Assembly: GCA_043742785.1 (NCBI GenBank)
Contig: JAYTXU010000069.1
Location: 1 to 28,270 of the forward strand
Source: JACQCF01 sp043742785
GTDB taxonomy: Bacteria > Omnitrophota > Gorgyraeia > Zapsychrales > Fredricksoniimonadaceae
Length of the DNA stretch: 28,270 bases
Direction: 5' to 3'
Shown here piece after piece: positions 14,858 through 22,947 of this stretch. Under the pieces are notes generated by a model. The model was not told the DNA's origin, did no database searches, and saw nothing but the letters and a program-made list of their open reading frames with translations. Within the stretch, counting starts at the first letter, position 1, and every line of letters starts with the position of its first letter. Made by a program: the position numbers and the translations under genes.

Positions 14858-16393
14858 TCTCTCTAAAAGATGATCACCTACGCGTAAGGCATTAGCCATG
14901 ATCGTAAGAGCGGGATTAACGGCAGAATTAGACGCAAAAAAGCTCCCGTCGACGACGTACAAATTATCCAGATCATGCGCCTTGCAATTGACATCCAACG
15001 CGGATGTTTGAGGATCAGATCCAAAACGGATCGTTCCGCATTGGTGAGCTGTTCCTGCAAGTGGAATCCTTTGTCCTAAATAAATACTTGAAGGAAACAG
15101 GTGATTTTCACAGCCGAGATGATCAAGCATATCTTTTAACTTAGCGGTTAACCGTGCGTGTCCTTCTATATTATTAGGTGTGTAGTTCAATGTAATCTCT
15201 CCCTTACGGTTCACCGTGACGCGATTATCAGGGTCGGGAAGATCTTCGGAAGTAAGCCAGAAATCCAAAGAATGTCTGGCAACAAAATCCAAAGCAAAAT
15301 GCGGAGCAAAAACCGGCGCGTCGGCTTTTAAAATTTCAGCATTTGTTTTTCCAAGCATTTGAATATGCCCCAGCGGAAATTCCCAATCCTCACATCCAAA
15401 ATAAAAATCATTTAAACCTAACGTCTTCTGAAACACCGTCGGATTGGGCTTCTTGGAAATCGCAATCAATGCGGAATTATTATGGCACATATAATACCGT
15501 CCTACGACTCCTGAAGAGTTCGCTAGACCATAAGGATGTTTTTCATTGGCGGACTGAAACAAAAGCACCGCTGAATTAATCGCCCCCGCCGATAAAACTA
15601 TCTGATGGGCGCTGTATTCCTCTTTTTGTCCGGCTCGATCCACATGCACCTTGGTTACTTGCCTGCCGCTTGCATCTGTTTCCAAGCGCATGACCTTGGC
15701 GTTAGTTAAAAGTGTCACATTGGGAAATTTTAATGCCGGCTCAACGCAGATGACATGCGCATCGGATTTGGCATGAATCATGCAAGAAAAACCATCACAC
15801 GTCGCACAGCGGATACAACGACTCTGCTCACGATCAGCTTCATTAAGCATAATCCCCAGAGGCAGAGGAAAAGGTTTATGCCCTGATTTCAAAAGATCAT
15901 CATGCAGTTCCTGGATACGGGGTTCATGGCTCACCGGAGGAAAAAGATATGGAGCGCTAGCTTGAGATTCTGTAGGATCTATACCGTGGGCGCCATGCAC
16001 CTGATAAAGATGTTCAGCTTTCGTATAATACGGTTCTAAATCTTCATAATTGATTGGCCATGCCGGAGAAAGCCCGCCGTGATGCCGTAATTCACCAAAA
16101 TCTTCTTTGCGAAAACGCAACAATGCTGCACCATAAAACTTAGTATTGCCACCAACGTAATAATGAATCCCAGGATGAAAATCTTTACCCTCTTTGTCAT
16201 GCCATGTTTCATGAGCCTTATATTTATGATCGCCAAAAACCGCATGACTATTCCAATTATCCTGTTCACGCGGTAAATAATCACCTCGTTCAATCAGAAG
16301 GATTTTCTTCCCACTAGGAGCTAACGTATACGCTAATGTTCCCCCGCCGGCACCCGTACCGATTATAATCACGTCGTATTGTTCACTGCCCAT
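14846..16393 (-). CDS. GMC-family FAD-dependent oxidoreductase
   Basis: A 515-residue enzyme. IIGTGAGGGTLAYTLAPSG (residues about 10-28) is the FAD-binding GxGxxG motif, with the acidic end of the second strand at LIERGD. The middle region has GGNTKFYGAALLRFR and a cysteine cluster CIRCATCDGFSC, and the C-terminus carries the GMC signature VDGSFFASNSAVNPALTIMANALR with AGTAHQCGTIRFG. There is no signal peptide. Such enzymes oxidise alcohols or sugars; behind a glucoamylase and a glucose dehydrogenase-like SDR, a sugar or sugar-acid substrate is likely. It starts 10 bases after the SDR stop with AAGGAATGGCTA ahead of ATG 16393. The stop codon is inside repeat R2. Confidence 0.92.
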   Translation of the reverse strand: MGSEQYDVIIIGTGAGGGTLAYTLAPSGKKILLIERGDYLPREQDNWNSHAVFGDHKYKAHETWHDKEGKDFHPGIHYYVGGNTKFYGAALLRFRKEDFGELRHHGGLSPAWPINYEDLEPYYTKAEHLYQVHGAHGIDPTESQASAPYLFPPVSHEPRIQELHDDLLKSGHKPFPLPLGIMLNEADREQSRCIRCATCDGFSCMIHAKSDAHVICVEPALKFPNVTLLTNAKVMRLETDASGRQVTKVHVDRAGQKEEYSAHQIVLSAGAINSAVLLFQSANEKHPYGLANSSGVVGRYYMCHNNSALIAISKKPNPTVFQKTLGLNDFYFGCEDWEFPLGHIQMLGKTNAEILKADAPVFAPHFALDFVARHSLDFWLTSEDLPDPDNRVTVNRKGEITLNYTPNNIEGHARLTAKLKDMLDHLGCENHLFPSSIYLGQRIPLAGTAHQCGTIRFGSDPQTSALDVNCKAHDLDNLYVVDGSFFASNSAVNPALTIMANALRVGDHLLERLGC

Positions 16394-16403
16394 TAGCCAT
16401 TCC

Positions 16404-17267
16404 TTAACCGCCTGTTGCGAACCCGGGATAAAGCGTCATACCTCCATCCGCAAAAATAGTTGCCCCGGTGATGTAATCTGATTGATCCGAAGATAACCAC
16501 ACGGCGACCCGGGCGATATCATCAGGTTCTCCAATGCGTTGATAAGGAATCAGTTTAATAAGTTCATTCAACGCCTCCGGGGTTTCCCAGGCCGAACGAT
16601 TGATAAGAGTACGGATAGCGCCAGGACCAATGCTGTTACAACGAATACGATACGGCGCCATTTCCTGCGCAATACTTTTCATCAATTGCATGACGCCTCC
16701 CTTAGAGACAGCGTAATTCACATGGCCTCCCCATGGAATTACTTCATGAACGGAACTCATACAGATGATCTTACCTGCGGCACAAGACACTTCAGGTTTA
16801 ACCCCTCGGCGCTTAAATTCACGAACCGCAGCGCGTGCGCACAAGAACTGTCCTGTTAAATTGACATCAAGCACTCCCTGCCATTGGGCAAGTGTCATTT
16901 GATCAAAGGGAGAATCTTTTTGAAGACCTGCATTATTCACTAAAATATCAATCGTACCAAACTTACTTATCATCTCGGCAAACATGCCTTCAACCTGATC
17001 CTCTTTAGAAACATCTGCCTGATAACCGAAGGCTTGACTGCCTTCATTATTCATTTCTTTAACCATCTCATCCACCACGCCATCATCTTTCACATAATTA
17101 ATCACCACATCCGCGCCTGCTTTAGCAAGAGCCAATGCGACTGCCTTACCAATTCCTGAGTTGGCTCCCGTCACCAAAGCCTTCTGCCTTTTTAAAACCC
17201 TATTGACTTGGTGCTCCGGCATAATGACATCTGGATAATCATTATCTTCATAAATATCTTTAACCAT
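16404..17267 (-). CDS. SDR-family NAD(P)-dependent dehydrogenase, glucose 1-dehydrogenase-like
   Basis: A 287-residue classical SDR with a 28-residue N-terminal extension (YEDNDYPDVIMPEHQVNRV). TGANSGIGKAVALALAKAG is the cofactor-binding motif, NNAG (in DILVNNAGLQKD) is present, and the catalytic Ser/Tyr/Lys are in MSSVHEVIPWGGHVNYAVSKGG. The ending ITGATIFADGGMTLYP is typical. The sequence resembles glucose 1-dehydrogenases, and the neighbouring glucoamylase would release glucose, so oxidation of glucose to gluconolactone is the favoured inference. Many SDRs share these motifs, so the substrate remains unproven. AGGAG precedes ATG 17267, which is 13 bases after the glucoamylase stop. Confidence 0.88.
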   Translation of the reverse strand: MVKDIYEDNDYPDVIMPEHQVNRVLKRQKALVTGANSGIGKAVALALAKAGADVVINYVKDDGVVDEMVKEMNNEGSQAFGYQADVSKEDQVEGMFAEMISKFGTIDILVNNAGLQKDSPFDQMTLAQWQGVLDVNLTGQFLCARAAVREFKRRGVKPEVSCAAGKIICMSSVHEVIPWGGHVNYAVSKGGVMQLMKSIAQEMAPYRIRCNSIGPGAIRTLINRSAWETPEALNELIKLIPYQRIGEPDDIARVAVWLSSDQSDYITGATIFADGGMTLYPGFATGG

Positions 17268-17280
17268 ACAAACTCCTATT

Positions 17281-19680
17281 TTAAGAAACTACATGTATAA
17301 GAAAATCTTTACCTTCCCAACGTGCCGCTTCCGGCCAATAAAAAGTGAATTTAATATCTGCGCCTTCAGCGATTGTCTGCGTTGGCAAGTCTGCAACATA
17401 AACACCTAAGTTTGTATCCCTCGCTGTTATCTCTAAGTAAGTCTTCCAGTTATCCTCACTCCAACGAATAAGCGAAGGTACGATTGTTTCAATGCGCAGC
17501 GTTTTACCAAAGGGCATGGATGTTCGCTGATAATTAAATTTCCATAATACATAAGGAGAAATTTTCTTATCGATAATATAACGTTCTACGGTTTGAGGCG
17601 GCATATCAAAGACTCTTCCATCCCGCAATGAACGCAGAAGCTTGACATATTCAGCGTGAGCCCAAACTAAAGGCATTGCAGAACCTGAAGGCCGGCCGAA
17701 AAAAAGCTCACGTTCAGGAATATCAGCGGCATCCCAAGTTTGTTCTGGAAGGAGCCCCCCTTCATTAGCAAAATTCTCAAGAGAACCTAAAAGCTTTTCT
17801 GCCCCTTGCTTGTTTCCTGCAGCAAGCTCATAATGCGCCCGTTCTCCCGTCAACAATGGCCATGCACGACCAATACCTGTGCCATCAAAAGGTGAACCAT
17901 CTTCATGTTCTCCATAACCATCCCCGTTGTAACGATGCCAGATCTCACCTTGAGGCATATCTGTCTTTAATAATTCATCAATAACCTTGATGGTATCCAA
18001 TATCCTTGGATCATCCGCTGCGCGTAGACCAAAACGAACCAATGCCAGAGCATCGGGACTGATTAAATGATTGGCCAATTGAAAAGCTTTATCACAAGTT
18101 ACATTCTTGACCAATATATTTTCTTGAGCAGGGACCTCCTCGGCAGCATTCATAGTCGCTATACGGATATAATAACCTTTTACACCAAATTTCTCAGACC
18201 AATCCGTATCAGAAACATACAACCAACGATCAATAGCCGAATACCAATTATCAGCGAGCTCTCGAAGATATATAGCCATGGATGTTTCCTTGTTCAAATC
18301 AGCCATTTCAGCGGCCACCAACAATGCAGCAATCTCAGAGGCAACTGTAAAAGGCGTATAGCCGCCATCTTCTTCCCAACGGTCCTGCGGACTGATGGGG
18401 CCATTACGAAGTAAATAGATCGCAGCCTGACGGACCATCGGCCAGAAACGCTCTCTGTCTTCATCCGTTAATGCTTTTTCCCGCCATGCTAAATCAACTA
18501 AAAGAATAGGCAGAGCTGTTTCATCCATCTGAATGCCGCTCCAATAAGGAGTACCATCCAGCCACATGTTCTGTCCCCAATGCCCATCTTTTTCTTGAGT
18601 GGCTTGAAGATATCTCAACACCCGACGAGCATTCTCATGTGCACCAGCAGCTAGAAGCCCTCCAGCTGTTTCTACCAAATCGCGCGGCCATACTAAATGA
18701 TAGCCTCCTAAATCTTCATCCCCTTTATTAAAACCCCACGGCACAGCCAAACTAGCGATCATTCCACCGGGGAAATTCGTAGATTCATGAGAACGCATCA
18801 CAATGGTGCTGGTGCGATAAACATTTTTCTTATCACGGCCCCTAGTTTTATCTAAATTCAAAAGAGAATTTTGCCAATCCTTCCAAGGAACAGTATAAAG
18901 TTTTTGTGCAACATCAAAACCTTCCTGCAAGGAACTGCGCGCACGCTCAGCAGCTTCTGCATAATTCTTTCCAAATCCTATAGCGATGACAAATTCTCCA
19001 TTGTTTTGCTGAAGGTCGATCTCTGCCGTTAAGGCTACATTGCCATTCTCAGCAAGCGTGTACTCCCATGCCATTTGTTTGTTCACAGATAGATCCTGCC
19101 ACCCATCAGAAAATCCTACAAAACCAACCGAACGTTTAAGCCAATCTACAGAACAAGCCAGAGCTAAGGCATTGCCATCCTTTTTGGCGAAGAGCATAGG
19201 AACGCCCTTGTAGTCTTCGATCCAGGCGGTATTACCAAAACCAGCATTACCTAAATGAGACGCAAGCAAAACATATAAACGATGATTTCCCTCAGAGGAC
19301 TTCAGGGATTTAAAACGGGTCCGCTGTAAAAGAACAGGACGTTGTGGATCGGTTAGAATTTCTTTTTCAATTTGATAAAGGCCTTGATTACAAGTATTGA
19401 TCAATCGATACGCAGGCACTCCTTCTGTTAAACAATTAACCTGACTGGTCGAATGCCTCTTCTCTTCTGAAAAAAAATCTTTCCCATTGGCAATGATAAA
19501 CTCCATATCACGTGTGGCCGCCTGATCAATACCAGGATAATAAAGTTCGTTTAAAATTCCATGACTAAGGGTAAACCACAGGGGACTTTGAGGGCTATGA
19601 GCGGTGCCGACGCCGGTCTTAGCACTTGATGTTAAACGCGGTGGAATTCCAGGCGAACCAGGAGCTGGTGATACTATCAT
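17281..19680 (-). CDS. GH15 glucoamylase (glucan 1,4-alpha-glucosidase)
   Basis: A 799-residue enzyme expected to release glucose from the non-reducing ends of maltodextrin, starch or glycogen. The N-terminal beta-sandwich begins with GHS-type residues (WFTLSHGILNELYYPGIDQ), and the (alpha/alpha)6 catalytic domain includes YHLVWPRDLVETAGG (around 328-342), RWEEDGGYTPFTVASEIAAL with the likely general acid Glu, and LLPEQTWD with the likely general base Glu. I see no signal peptide, so it may act on cytoplasmic glycogen-type glucan. GAGG lies 7-8 bases upstream of ATG 19680. It leads an operon with an SDR dehydrogenase and a GMC oxidoreductase, suggesting hydrolysis coupled to oxidation of the released sugar. 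Confidence 0.93.
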   Translation of the reverse strand: MIVSPAPGSPGIPPRLTSSAKTGVGTAHSPQSPLWFTLSHGILNELYYPGIDQAATRDMEFIIANGKDFFSEEKRHSTSQVNCLTEGVPAYRLINTCNQGLYQIEKEILTDPQRPVLLQRTRFKSLKSSEGNHRLYVLLASHLGNAGFGNTAWIEDYKGVPMLFAKKDGNALALACSVDWLKRSVGFVGFSDGWQDLSVNKQMAWEYTLAENGNVALTAEIDLQQNNGEFVIAIGFGKNYAEAAERARSSLQEGFDVAQKLYTVPWKDWQNSLLNLDKTRGRDKKNVYRTSTIVMRSHESTNFPGGMIASLAVPWGFNKGDEDLGGYHLVWPRDLVETAGGLLAAGAHENARRVLRYLQATQEKDGHWGQNMWLDGTPYWSGIQMDETALPILLVDLAWREKALTDEDRERFWPMVRQAAIYLLRNGPISPQDRWEEDGGYTPFTVASEIAALLVAAEMADLNKETSMAIYLRELADNWYSAIDRWLYVSDTDWSEKFGVKGYYIRIATMNAAEEVPAQENILVKNVTCDKAFQLANHLISPDALALVRFGLRAADDPRILDTIKVIDELLKTDMPQGEIWHRYNGDGYGEHEDGSPFDGTGIGRAWPLLTGERAHYELAAGNKQGAEKLLGSLENFANEGGLLPEQTWDAADIPERELFFGRPSGSAMPLVWAHAEYVKLLRSLRDGRVFDMPPQTVERYIIDKKISPYVLWKFNYQRTSMPFGKTLRIETIVPSLIRWSEDNWKTYLEITARDTNLGVYVADLPTQTIAEGADIKFTFYWPEAARWEGKDFLIHVVS

Positions 19681-19783
19681 TCTTAATCCTCAGTAAATAA
19701 ATCTTTGAGTACTGTAGAACTTTTCTAAAGCTAAGTCAATTTCTATCTAGAATCAAAACCTTATTATTCTTAGAAAATAAGAA

Positions 19784-19814
19784 AACCCTTATAACTATTT
19801 TAGTTATAAGGGTT
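19784..19814 (-). terminator. Intrinsic terminator after the COG4705-like gene
   Basis: A perfect 14-bp stem AACCCTTATAACTA/TAGTTATAAGGGTT with a 3-base loop, followed on the minus strand by TTCTTATTTTC. The hairpin is symmetric, but the T-rich tail is better on the minus side. Confidence 0.88.
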
Positions 19815-19821
19815 AGAGAAA

Positions 19822-19835
19822 TGGGGTCGCTGGCG
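19822..19835 (-). repeat. Copy R3 (truncated) of the 3'-end repeat family
   Basis: Only the terminator-proximal block TGGGGTCGCTGGCG is present, directly beside the terminator; the GGTTAGAACC half is missing. It lies 40 bases beyond the stop codon of the COG4705-like gene. Confidence 0.6.
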
Positions 19836-19875
19836 TGACATTATCCGCATGTATTTGAGATCTCATGCTTGCAAC

Positions 19876-21066
19876 CTAGCTGCTGGAAAGACTCTTGGAC
19901 TTAGAGATAAATGACTTTAATACATTTTTACATGCATTGGCATCTGGTTGGCTAGCACGCAGCTTAGAAAGAACACGATCAATCGCCCCGTCTATCGATG
20001 CCCAATCATCAGGACTCATGCGCTGCAGTCTTTTCTGGGCTTGATCCCATGCGACTTCCAGGTCTTTGATACGAGCTTTAGCACTCAGGAAATCATTGGC
20101 TTCCACGAACCTAAGGCTATCTTCCGCAATTATTATAAAAGGAGTGAGATCACCCAGCGGTGCAGTTACTTTTTGTTGCTGGACAGTTACGGATCTTTTC
20201 AAATTAAAAGATGGCTTTGATAGAATTAAAAAAGCAACAGCTATCAATATAAAAAGACTACCTCCAACCATAACCAAAGGATTAAGGCGAATATCCTTCT
20301 TTTGCTTAATGGTCAAATACACCATCAATCCCAAAATTATACCTAGAAAAAGCATAGTGGTTGCTGTTGCCCCAACCCCGAGACCACCATCACTGTATGA
20401 TTGGGAAAGATAATCGCCAATGGAAGCTCCTAGGGGGCGGGTAAAAATGTAGGCAATCCAAAAAAGAAGGACTGCATGTACAGGTTCGTGTTCATGGCCC
20501 ATGGTACTATTCATTTTATAGTAAATGATGGCAGTCAAGGCAATACTCCCGAAAATAAAAATCGATTTCAAATACCCGATTTCAAACTTTTCAGCAGTCA
20601 AATCCCCCGCCGCAGTGCCTAAAGCAAAGGTAAACAAAACAACCAACCAATAAAATGTCTCCCGCCTCAATGTATTAATGGAATAAACGGACAATGTCTT
20701 CTCCTGCACATACCAAATCATAAAAGCAATAGAAAGTAGGATAGAAAATACAATAGTAGTTGTTTCAAGAGGAACGCTAAGTTTGTCGGTCAGGTTATCA
20801 GTAATCAAAGTACCAACGATACTGATCAAAACAACCGTAGACCAATAAATAAATGGAACATATTGTTTTGCCTTGAATTGAAAAACTATGACAATGGCGA
20901 GCAAAGCGCTCATAATCACCGATGTCCCCGTCAAACCGATATGAAGAGCCCCATTAAGATAGTCTGCCGCCGTTTCCCCAACAGTGGTGCACAGAATCTT
21001 GATGACCCAGAAATAAATGGTGACTGCTGGGACTTTATTGAGCATTTGTCTAGTGTACAGCTTCAT
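19876..21066 (-). CDS. COG4705-like polytopic membrane protein with a C-terminal helical extension
   Basis: About 396 residues. The membrane part (about 1-265) contains repeated units, each ending in a short acidic/Gly motif: KILCTTVGETAADYLN, GTLITDNLTDKL, GTAAGDLTAEKF and RPLGASIGDYLSQ. This matches the uncharacterised membrane-protein family COG4705 as I remember it; the function is not known to me. After a further helix (VMVGGSLFILIAVAFLILSK) the last 120 residues form a charged helical region (AEDSLRFVEANDFLSAKARIKDLEVAW) that looks like a periplasmic bundle and is not in the basic family. The start is uncertain: GTG 21084, ATG 21066 and ATG 21045 are in frame and none has a clear ribosome site. 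It is transcribed alone between two repeat/terminator units. Confidence 0.78.
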   Translation of the reverse strand: MKLYTRQMLNKVPAVTIYFWVIKILCTTVGETAADYLNGALHIGLTGTSVIMSALLAIVIVFQFKAKQYVPFIYWSTVVLISIVGTLITDNLTDKLSVPLETTTIVFSILLSIAFMIWYVQEKTLSVYSINTLRRETFYWLVVLFTFALGTAAGDLTAEKFEIGYLKSIFIFGSIALTAIIYYKMNSTMGHEHEPVHAVLLFWIAYIFTRPLGASIGDYLSQSYSDGGLGVGATATTMLFLGIILGLMVYLTIKQKKDIRLNPLVMVGGSLFILIAVAFLILSKPSFNLKRSVTVQQQKVTAPLGDLTPFIIIAEDSLRFVEANDFLSAKARIKDLEVAWDQAQKRLQRMSPDDWASIDGAIDRVLSKLRASQPDANACKNVLKSFISKSKSLSSS

Positions 21067-21133
21067 AGAAATTAAGTTTAACACTGTTCAGAACTACACA
21101 GAAAGTTCTTTTTACAACAGCCTATTAATAAAA

Positions 21134-21169
21134 AACCTTTTACAAGACCGTAAGACCTTATAAAAGGTT
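21134..21169 (-). terminator. Intrinsic terminator after the envelope-stress block
   Basis: Stem AACCTTTTA/TAAAAGGTT around CAAGACCGTAAGACCTTA, followed on the minus strand by TTTTTATTAATAGG. Both arms resemble the terminator at 14768-14805, including the following ATAAAA spacer before the repeat. Confidence 0.8.
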
Positions 21170-21176
21170 ATAAAAC

Positions 21177-21227
21177 TGGGGTCGCTGGCGGGACAGCGTT
21201 CGAACCTGTTTAATGTCCTAACGACCT
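21177..21227 (-). repeat. Copy R4 of the 3'-end repeat family, with tRNA T-arm-like core
   Basis: Plus strand TGGGGTCGCTGGCGGGACAG, then CGTTCGAACCTGTTTAATGT and CCTAACGACCTC. It is the most GC-rich and structured copy: on the minus strand ACAGGTTCGAACGCTGT could form a T-arm-like hairpin, and GGACA/TGTCC can extend it. It starts just past the stop of the 21229-21447 frame. Confidence 0.75.
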
Positions 21228-21228
21228 C

Positions 21229-21447
21229 CTATTGACAAGCTTCCTCTATTTTCTTAAAACCTTGTAAATAGACAAAAAATCCTTCTGTTGGAATAATCAA
21301 TTCAAAGTTCTTGCCTGTAACTTCGCACTGACCAAATATTCGAATCTCATTGTTTTTAGATTCAAAATAACGCTTAAATAATCGGCGGATTGCGTACTGG
21401 TAATTCTTGAACCATAGACATGGCATCCCAGATCTAAAACGAAGCAC
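21229..21447 (-). CDS. Hypothetical protein, 72 residues
   Basis: I do not recognise this gene. It would start at GTG 21447, 5 bases after the stop of the BON gene, or at ATG 21426. The C-terminal half (SKNNEIRIFGQCEVTGKNFELIIPTEGFFVYLQGFKKIEEACQ) has an alternating hydrophobic pattern and looks like a small beta domain, while the first 25 residues (PCLWFKNYQYAIRRLFKRYF) are basic and aromatic. No good ribosome site is seen. It ends directly at repeat R4. It may be a real last gene of the stress block or a fragment. Confidence 0.4.
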   Translation of the reverse strand: MLRFRSGMPCLWFKNYQYAIRRLFKRYFESKNNEIRIFGQCEVTGKNFELIIPTEGFFVYLQGFKKIEEACQ

Positions 21448-21452
21448 TTTGA

Positions 21453-21734
21453 TTAATTATTTGTTACTTCAATATGATTCTTAACCTTATCAGTGACTCC
21501 CAGAGCCTTAGCTGTATTGCTGGCAAGATTACTTTGCTGTTCTGTGACTACCTTTCCATCCAATGTGATGGCGCCGTCTTTGACGGTCACAGAAATATCC
21601 TTAGCAACAGAGGCTAACGCCTGATCATCCTTGATAGCCTGCTTGACCACCTGAGCTTCTTGGTTGTCAGAAGCAACGGTGGAAGCCTTCTTTTCTGCCT
21701 CTTTGTCCTTAAGCTGTTCCTTTATATCTTTCAT
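21453..21734 (-). CDS. Single BON-domain protein, OsmY-like, without signal peptide
   Basis: A 93-residue protein. Residues 1-30 are highly charged (KDIKEQLKDKEAEKKAS), followed by one BON domain (VVKQAIKDDQALASVAKDISVTVKDGAITLDGKVVTEQQSNLASNTAKALGVTDKVKNHIEV) with the central glycine strand DGAITLDGKV. BON domains bind phospholipid membranes and occur in envelope-stress proteins. Unlike the three-BON protein upstream (22948-23715) it has no leader, so it may act in the cytoplasm or at the inner face of the membrane. It is part of the run of small stress genes on this strand. Confidence 0.88.
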   Translation of the reverse strand: MKDIKEQLKDKEAEKKASTVASDNQEAQVVKQAIKDDQALASVAKDISVTVKDGAITLDGKVVTEQQSNLASNTAKALGVTDKVKNHIEVTNN

Positions 21735-21776
21735 TATATTTCCTCTCTTTCCTTTGGAAATTTAATACCGTTTAAA

Positions 21777-21935
21777 TTATTTCACTGCATCCCTAACGGA
21801 ATCCGTAACATCGCGTCCTAAGTTCTTAATATCATGTCCAACATTCGTTGTCGGTTTATTCCCCATAAGAACCCAAAGAAAAATAACGATAAGAACTACC
21901 CCTATTAAGCCTGTTGGAACTATATCCATTTTCAT
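21777..21935 (-). CDS. Small membrane-anchored protein, 52 residues
   Basis: ATG 21935 is preceded by GAGAT. The product starts MKMDIVPTG, has one hydrophobic helix (LIGVVLIVIFLWVLM, residues about 10-24) and a polar amphipathic tail (VGHDIKNLGRDVTDSVRDAVK) of the kind seen in small Gram-negative stress proteins and entericidin-like peptides. No lipobox is present. It lies between two other small envelope genes on the same strand. The composition and position make it likely real; the function is unknown. Confidence 0.65.
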   Translation of the reverse strand: MKMDIVPTGLIGVVLIVIFLWVLMGNKPTTNVGHDIKNLGRDVTDSVRDAVK

Positions 21936-21964
21936 TTTGATCTCTTTTCTTAAATTTTAATTTC

Positions 21965-22279
21965 TTAAAAAATAGCATTAAACGCGCTGCCTATTAAACG
22001 AAACGGAAAAGCTATGACATTGCCTAGAAACCCAAAAAAGCTTCCAACAATACTGCTATGTCGTTCTTCTTTCTTTTCAGGCTGATCCTTAGTTTCAGTT
22101 TTTTCAATTTTTACTGTCTTATATAATATCCCCCCATTACCCTCATTGGTAGTAGTCGTTGTCGTTTGGATAGTTTCAGTTTCTGCTCGACTGTATTTTG
22201 TTTCACCCACAACCAAAAAAGCTGTAAAGACAGTAAAAAGAACAGCTACCATCATTATTTTAGATTTATTTTCTCCCAT
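21965..22279 (-). CDS. Hypothetical envelope protein, 104 residues
   Basis: The N-terminal hydrophobic segment KIMMVAVLFTVFTAFLVVG (residues about 7-25) is a signal peptide or anchor. A Thr-rich, low-complexity stretch (TETIQTTTTTTNEGNGG) and a Lys/Glu-rich linker follow, and the protein ends in a second hydrophobic segment (IVGSFFGFLGNVIAFPFRLIGSAFNAIF). AAAAAGG precedes the ATG at 22279. I do not recognise a family. Its place among BON and lipoprotein genes argues for an envelope-stress role by context only. Confidence 0.7.
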   Translation of the reverse strand: MGENKSKIMMVAVLFTVFTAFLVVGETKYSRAETETIQTTTTTTNEGNGGILYKTVKIEKTETKDQPEKKEERHSSIVGSFFGFLGNVIAFPFRLIGSAFNAIF

Positions 22280-22305
22280 AACCTTTTTCCTTCCATTTTA
22301 TCTAT

Positions 22306-22710
22306 TTAAATAACGATTTCCTGCACAGAATGTAATTTAGTAATCTTCATATTATCCTGACTTAGCTTTACTTCTTTTCCTGTTTGGTCTTTAATAATCC
22401 TCTCAATACTTGCATTACTACTAGACTTAGGATCAAAGTAAACCAATTTCATATTATGGTTATCTAATGAAGCCCTAGACGTTCCTGGTAAATAAATAGT
22501 TCCATTATTAAAATCAACTGCAAAAGCAATGACTCCTGGAATAATAAAAAGTAATAGTCCAACACCATCTAGGATAGCAACTCCGGCATCCACGCGACCA
22601 GCCTTCTGTCCTTTACGTTCAGGATAAAAAAGAGTCCCGCAACCTGTCAACTGAGCAACAAAGGTAATACAAATTAAAATATTTAAAATTCTTGGCAATT
22701 TCTCGATCAT
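22306..22710 (-). CDS. Lipoprotein of the CGTxxYPERKGQ type
   Basis: A 134-residue lipoprotein. The signal sequence ends in a good lipobox, AQLTGC, giving a lipidated Cys24. The mature start CGTLFYPERKGQKAGRVDAGVAILDGVGLLLFIIPGVIAFAVDFNNGTIYLPG is a pattern I recognise from small lipoproteins of many Gram-negative genomes, with no established function; it holds an internal hydrophobic stretch (LLLFIIPGVIAFAVDF). The last 50 residues are more variable. AAAGGAG precedes ATG 22710. The next gene upstream is the entericidin-like lipoprotein. Confidence 0.82.
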   Translation of the reverse strand: MIEKLPRILNILICITFVAQLTGCGTLFYPERKGQKAGRVDAGVAILDGVGLLLFIIPGVIAFAVDFNNGTIYLPGTSRASLDNHNMKLVYFDPKSSSNASIERIIKDQTGKEVKLSQDNMKITKLHSVQEIVI

Positions 22711-22730
22711 AGTTTCTCCTTTTAATTTAA

Positions 22731-22871
22731 TTAATCATTATGCTCTACCGTTTTCTGAATACTTTTCCCTGCATTTTCCATATCTTTTCCGCCACCTTTG
22801 AGCATATTGCATCCTGTAATTGAGGCTATTAAAAATAAAGCACCTAAAATTACTAAGAAATTTTTTCTCAT
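22731..22871 (-). CDS. Entericidin-like small lipoprotein
   Basis: A 46-residue product: MRKNFLVILGALFLIASITGC followed by NMLKGGGKDMENAGKSIQKT. SITGC is a clear lipobox, and GGGKDMENAGKSIQK is the typical amphipathic tail of the entericidin A/B family, membrane-active stress lipopeptides described in enterobacteria as a toxin-antidote pair. Only one such gene is seen here. ATG 22871 has GGAAGAGAG upstream. A 64-residue frame overlapping it on the same strand (22738-22932) is a Cys/Arg-rich artefact. The gene sits between the BON protein and another lipoprotein. Confidence 0.88.
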   Translation of the reverse strand: MRKNFLVILGALFLIASITGCNMLKGGGKDMENAGKSIQKTVEHND

Positions 22872-22947
22872 ATATTTCTCTCTTCCATTTTGTGAATTGC
22901 CAGGCCCTCCTACAATGGGCCTGGCAACACATATGTCTGATTCTTAA

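Noticed and set aside
21177..21227. A complete tRNA gene on the minus strand
   Set aside because: Only a T-arm-like part is present; no D-arm, anticodon arm or matching 5' acceptor strand is seen upstream.
22738..22932. A 64-residue minus-strand reading frame rich in Cys and Arg
   Set aside because: It overlaps the entericidin-like gene in another frame and has no family-like pattern; the 46-residue lipoprotein with lipobox and ribosome site is the real gene.
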